Source of the DNA: Gallionella sp. UBA6045
Lineage (GTDB): Bacteria; Pseudomonadota; Gammaproteobacteria; Burkholderiales; Gallionellaceae
NCBI GenBank assembly: GCA_002429165.1
Contig: DIYV01000100.1
Span: 1-8,212 of the forward strand
Direction of reading: 5' to 3'
DNA length: 8,212 bases
Shown here piece after piece: positions 6,836 to 8,212 of the stretch. The first letter of the stretch is position 1, and every line of letters begins with the position of its first letter. The notes under the pieces were generated by a model, which made no database searches, was not told the origin of the DNA, and saw nothing but the letters and a program-made list of their open reading frames with translations. A program made the translations under genes and the position numbers.

Positions 6836-7080
6836 ATTTGTGCGGCAATGACAGCTAGTTATGAGCCTAAATCTGATAGGATTCGCCGCTACTAGCACAA
6901 GCGTGAAGAATTGAATGCGGCAATTGAAGGTAAGCCAAACCAAAACACATGGCTTGAGAAATTGTTTTCGATACGCTGGACAATTTGATAGTAATGACCA
7001 ACGTTATCTTGGCTGACTAGCTGGGAAAACAATGGGGTAGCAAGTAAAATGTACATGTTTCCCCGTGAATGGAGTTATAT
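6836..7080. other. Intergenic stretch before mntA with a possible decayed small reading frame
   Basis: No intact gene is supported between the lipoprotein remnant and mntA. On the plus strand, 6848-6988 reads as a 46-codon frame from ATG to TGA, interrupted once by TAG at 6893-6895 (codon 16). The product after the TAG begins HKREELNAAIEGK. A TAG to TGG change would give a continuous RRYWHKREEL segment. Family is not recognised and the frame may be chance. A short palindrome ATGTACAT lies near 7049-7056. No promoter for mntA could be picked out with confidence. Confidence 0.25.
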
Positions 7081-7371
7081 ATGGATCGCACCAGAGCACT
7101 ACAGCTACTCACTCAACACAAGGCGCAGTTGTCCAGGCAATTTGGCGTAACCCGTTTGGCCTTGTTTGGCTCCACGGTGCGCGATGCCGCCCGTGATGAT
7201 AGCGATGTGGACGTGCTTGTGGCTTTTGAAGGAGCGGCAACCTCCAAGCGTTACTTCGGCGTACAGTTCTATCTGGAAGACTTGTTGAAGTGTCCGGTGG
7301 ATTTGGTAACCGAAAAGGCGCTTCGTCCCGAACTGCGACCATCCATCGAACGGGAGATGGTCAATGTCTGA
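7081..7371 (+). CDS. mntA: MNT-domain nucleotidyltransferase, MntA-type antitoxin
   Basis: This 96-residue minimal nucleotidyltransferase has the full catalytic signature: G30-S31, ten residues, then D42-V-D44 (GSX10DXD), and a third acidic residue at D74 (VDLV). MntA-type antitoxins transfer AMP units onto a tyrosine of the partner HEPN toxin and so switch it off. The start at 7081 is chosen because GGAG (7071-7074) is 6 nt upstream; the earlier ATG at 7069 adds only four residues and lies over that site. It overlaps the HEPN gene by 8 nt (7364-7371), the usual arrangement. The catalytic residues are intact although the partner is frameshifted, so it may persist as an orphan enzyme. Confidence 0.88.
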   Translation: MDRTRALQLLTQHKAQLSRQFGVTRLALFGSTVRDAARDDSDVDVLVAFEGAATSKRYFGVQFYLEDLLKCPVDLVTEKALRPELRPSIEREMVNV

Positions 7372-7707
7372 GCGCGAGTGGCGCTTTTACCTCGACGACA
7401 TGATAGCTTTCGCCGAGAAGGTGCTCGCCTATACCGAAGGACTCGACCAGAAAACGCTTATTGCCAAAGGTCTTAACTATGACGCGACCGTGCGCAATCT
7501 GGAATTGCTTGGCGAGGCCGCCACGCATATCCCGACCGAACAGCGCGACGCCTATCCTGCAATACCGTGGCGGCAGATTATCGCAACCCGTAACGGCTGA
7601 TCCATGGCTATCTGGGTATTGATAACGATATGCTTTGGAGCATCATCCGGGACGATATTCCAAGCTTGCTACCAGAACTGCGGAAACTCAAAAAACAAAC
7701 AAGATAA
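7364..7707 (+). pseudogene. hepT: HEPN-domain RNase toxin (HepT, DUF86), frameshifted in the active-site motif
   Basis: The first 78 codons (7364-7597) encode a typical HEPN/DUF86 N-terminus: DDMIAFAEKVLAYTEGLD, NYDATVRNLELLGEAATHIP and IPWRQIIATRN. They then hit TGA at 7598-7600. Reading on in the other frame from 7597 gives LIHGYLGIDNDMLWSIIRDD, then SLLPELRKLKKQ and a TAA at 7705-7707. Joining the two with one added base between AAC (7592-7594) and CTG (7597-7599) restores R-N-x-L-I-H-G-Y, the catalytic R-x4-H motif and the tyrosine that MntA modifies, in a protein of about 114 residues, the normal family size. A one-base deletion therefore separates the catalytic Arg from the His and Tyr. 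GGGAGA near 7351-7356 serves as ribosome-binding site. A sequencing error is possible; no slippery heptamer is seen. Confidence 0.85.
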
Positions 7708-7713
7708 GTAGTC

Positions 7714-7728
7714 GGCCAAAGGCTGGCC
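7714..7728. repeat. Small hairpin after the HEPN gene
   Basis: GGCCA (7714-7718) pairs with TGGCC (7724-7728) around AAGGC, 7 nt after the HEPN stop codon. It is followed directly by heptad array D rather than a T-run, so it is at best a weak terminator. Confidence 0.35.
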
Positions 7729-7762
7729 AGTCCTCAGTCCTTAGCCCCTTGCCCCTTGATTC
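7728..7762 (+). repeat. Heptad array D, between the MNT-HEPN pair and the methyltransferase
   Basis: This is the most regular array: five consecutive 7-bp units in perfect phase. CAGTCCT occurs twice, then TAGCCCC, TTGCCCC and TTGATTC. Its units combine the CAGTCC type (arrays B, C) and the TTGCCCC type (arrays A, C), which ties the four arrays into one family. Arrays A, C and D all end in a (T)GATT-containing unit. Confidence 0.75.
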
Positions 7763-7788
7763 TCGATGCTGCGTGACCAGTTGAAGAT

Positions 7789-7841
7789 ACTGCGCGGGAG
7801 CGTGCTGATTTCGCCGCTATAACAGCATAACCCCCTGCAGT
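7789..7841. repeat. 53-nt imperfect inverted repeat upstream of the methyltransferase
   Basis: ACTGC (7789-7793) pairs with GCAGT (7837-7841), and TGCTG (7803-7807) pairs with CAGCA (7823-7827). Both sides have 9-nt connectors in which only GGG/CCC matches, and the central loop is 15 nt. The symmetry suggests a decayed palindromic element or an extruded hairpin; the pairing is too imperfect for more. Confidence 0.3.
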
Positions 7842-7873
7842 GTTGCATCGGATTGGGTGTTCGTGGAGATATC

Positions 7874-7902
7874 TTGACTGGGAATAAAAAATGCCATACT
7901 GT
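7874..7902 (+). promoter_or_regulatory. Possible promoter of the methyltransferase gene
   Basis: TTGACT (7874-7879; 5 of 6 to the -35 consensus) is followed after 17 nt by TACTGT (7897-7902), only 3 of 6 to the -10 consensus. CATACT (7895-7900) fits better but at 15 nt. Inverted-repeat arms overlap both boxes, as expected for a repressed promoter. The evidence is weak. Confidence 0.35.
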
Positions 7903-7932
7903 CCGTAAAAATTCCCAGAGACTTTTCGGACA
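7878..7932. promoter_or_regulatory. Two interlocked inverted repeats, operator-like, before the methyltransferase
   Basis: Repeat 1 is an exact 8-bp pair: CTGGGAAT (7878-7885) and ATTCCCAG (7911-7918). Repeat 2 pairs TGTCCG-T-AAAA (7900-7910) with TTTTCGGACA (7923-7932), ten base pairs with one bulged T. The arms alternate (1, 2, 1, 2), so the right arm of repeat 1 lies in the loop of repeat 2. They span the likely promoter and end 10 nt before the ATG at 7943. Methyltransferases with an N-terminal helix-turn-helix, such as M.SsoII, are known to bind an upstream dyad and repress themselves. Confidence 0.55.
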
Positions 7933-7942
7933 ATAAATCGCT

Positions 7943-8212
7943 ATGAATGCCACACTAACCCTAGTCAGCGACCAAGATGCCGTACTGGCCTATCTCACTG
8001 AAGCCCGCAAACACCACACACAAGCAGCCATTGCCAAGCATTTGGGCGTGGGTGTCCGCACCATCAGCCGCTGGGAAGCGCGGCAAACCAATCCGCCCGC
8101 CTACCTCGCGCACGCTTTGCAGCAACTCTTGCCGTTCGGGGAAGAAAGCCCCGCAGGCGCGTTTGATTTCATCGATCTGTTCGCGGGCATCGGCGGGCTG
8201 CGCAATGCGTTC
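7943..8212 (+). CDS. C5-cytosine DNA methyltransferase with N-terminal helix-turn-helix (5' part, cut by window edge)
   Basis: The 90 visible codons hold an N-terminal XRE-like helix-turn-helix at about residues 13-46 (TQAAIAKHLGVGVRTISRWE). A linker follows, then methyltransferase motif I at about residues 76-90: FDFIDLFAGIGGLRNAF, the S-adenosylmethionine-binding FxGxG block of C5-cytosine methyltransferases. In spacing and wording this resembles the Dcm/M.EcoRII group (FIDLFAGIGGIR). The Pro-Cys catalytic motif IV and the target-recognition domain lie beyond the window, so neither specificity nor integrity can be judged. The ATG at 7943 is the only possible start because TAA at 7934-7936 closes the frame; its ribosome-binding site is poor (GGA 12 nt upstream). 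The helix-turn-helix may bind the inverted repeats at 7878-7932. A restriction partner, if any, would lie downstream. Confidence 0.85.
   Translation, partial: MNATLTLVSDQDAVLAYLTEARKHHTQAAIAKHLGVGVRTISRWEARQTNPPAYLAHALQQLLPFGEESPAGAFDFIDLFAGIGGLRNAF

Noticed and set aside
6720..6848. N-terminal extension of the lipoprotein frame back to 6848
   Set aside because: The extension would place 44 charged residues before the signal peptide and runs through the palindromes; AAGGAG at 6723-6728 supports the internal start.
5064..7762. Heptad arrays as a CRISPR array
   Set aside because: Units are 7 bp, directly contiguous and without spacers; no cas gene is present.
7789..7841. Integron attC site
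   Set aside because: The expected RYYYAAC/GTTRRRY core sites are not present and no integron integrase is visible.
7741..7953. Minus-strand frame of 70 codons across the methyltransferase upstream region
   Set aside because: It crosses heptad array D and the inverted repeats, has no ribosome-binding site and no recognisable domain.

Overview
The window reads as chromosomal DNA of a respiratory Gram-negative bacterium, most likely a betaproteobacterium. This rests on the proteobacterial formate dehydrogenase-N operon, a Tat signal, a lipoprotein signal, GC-rich codon use and Escherichia coli-like RelE. The lineage is inferred; no rRNA or marker gene is present.

Left part (1-5023, minus strand): a formate dehydrogenase operon in the order fdnG-fdnH-fdnI-fdhE, the order of E. 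coli fdoGHI-fdhE. The alpha subunit is one selenoprotein gene spanning 1835-4906. Its in-frame UGA at 4319-4321 is codon 196 and is followed by a bacterial SECIS hairpin, so a standard gene caller splits it in two. A sigma70-type promoter lies at 4995-5023. The three enzyme genes and fdhE are tightly packed: an 8-nt gap, an 11-nt overlap and an ATGA overlap. Together they encode a periplasm-facing molybdenum/tungsten enzyme that oxidises formate and passes electrons through Fe-S clusters and two b haems to quinone, plus the FdhE maturation factor (cut off by the window edge).

Middle part (5117-5875, plus strand): a divergent integral membrane protein with the full metal-site pattern of the CREST/alkaline ceramidase superfamily.

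Right part (5900-8212): small accessory modules. These are a Phd/YefM-RelE toxin-antitoxin pair with its own promoter and operator-like dyad; a 33-residue lipoprotein that looks like the broken front end of an M48 peptidase; an intergenic stretch with palindromes and a possible tiny decayed reading frame; and an MNT-HEPN (MntA-HepT) pair whose HEPN gene is frameshifted inside its R-x4-H-x-Y active-site motif. Last comes the start of a C5-cytosine DNA methyltransferase with an N-terminal helix-turn-helix, preceded by two interlocked inverted repeats.

Four short arrays of degenerate 7-bp units (CAGTCCC/CAGTCCT/TTGCCCC types), all in the same orientation, sit at 5064-5111, 5878-5905, 6579-6611 and 7728-7762. 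They occupy most gene boundaries of the accessory half and are the most unusual feature no gene explains. No tRNA, rRNA, CRISPR array or insertion sequence was seen.
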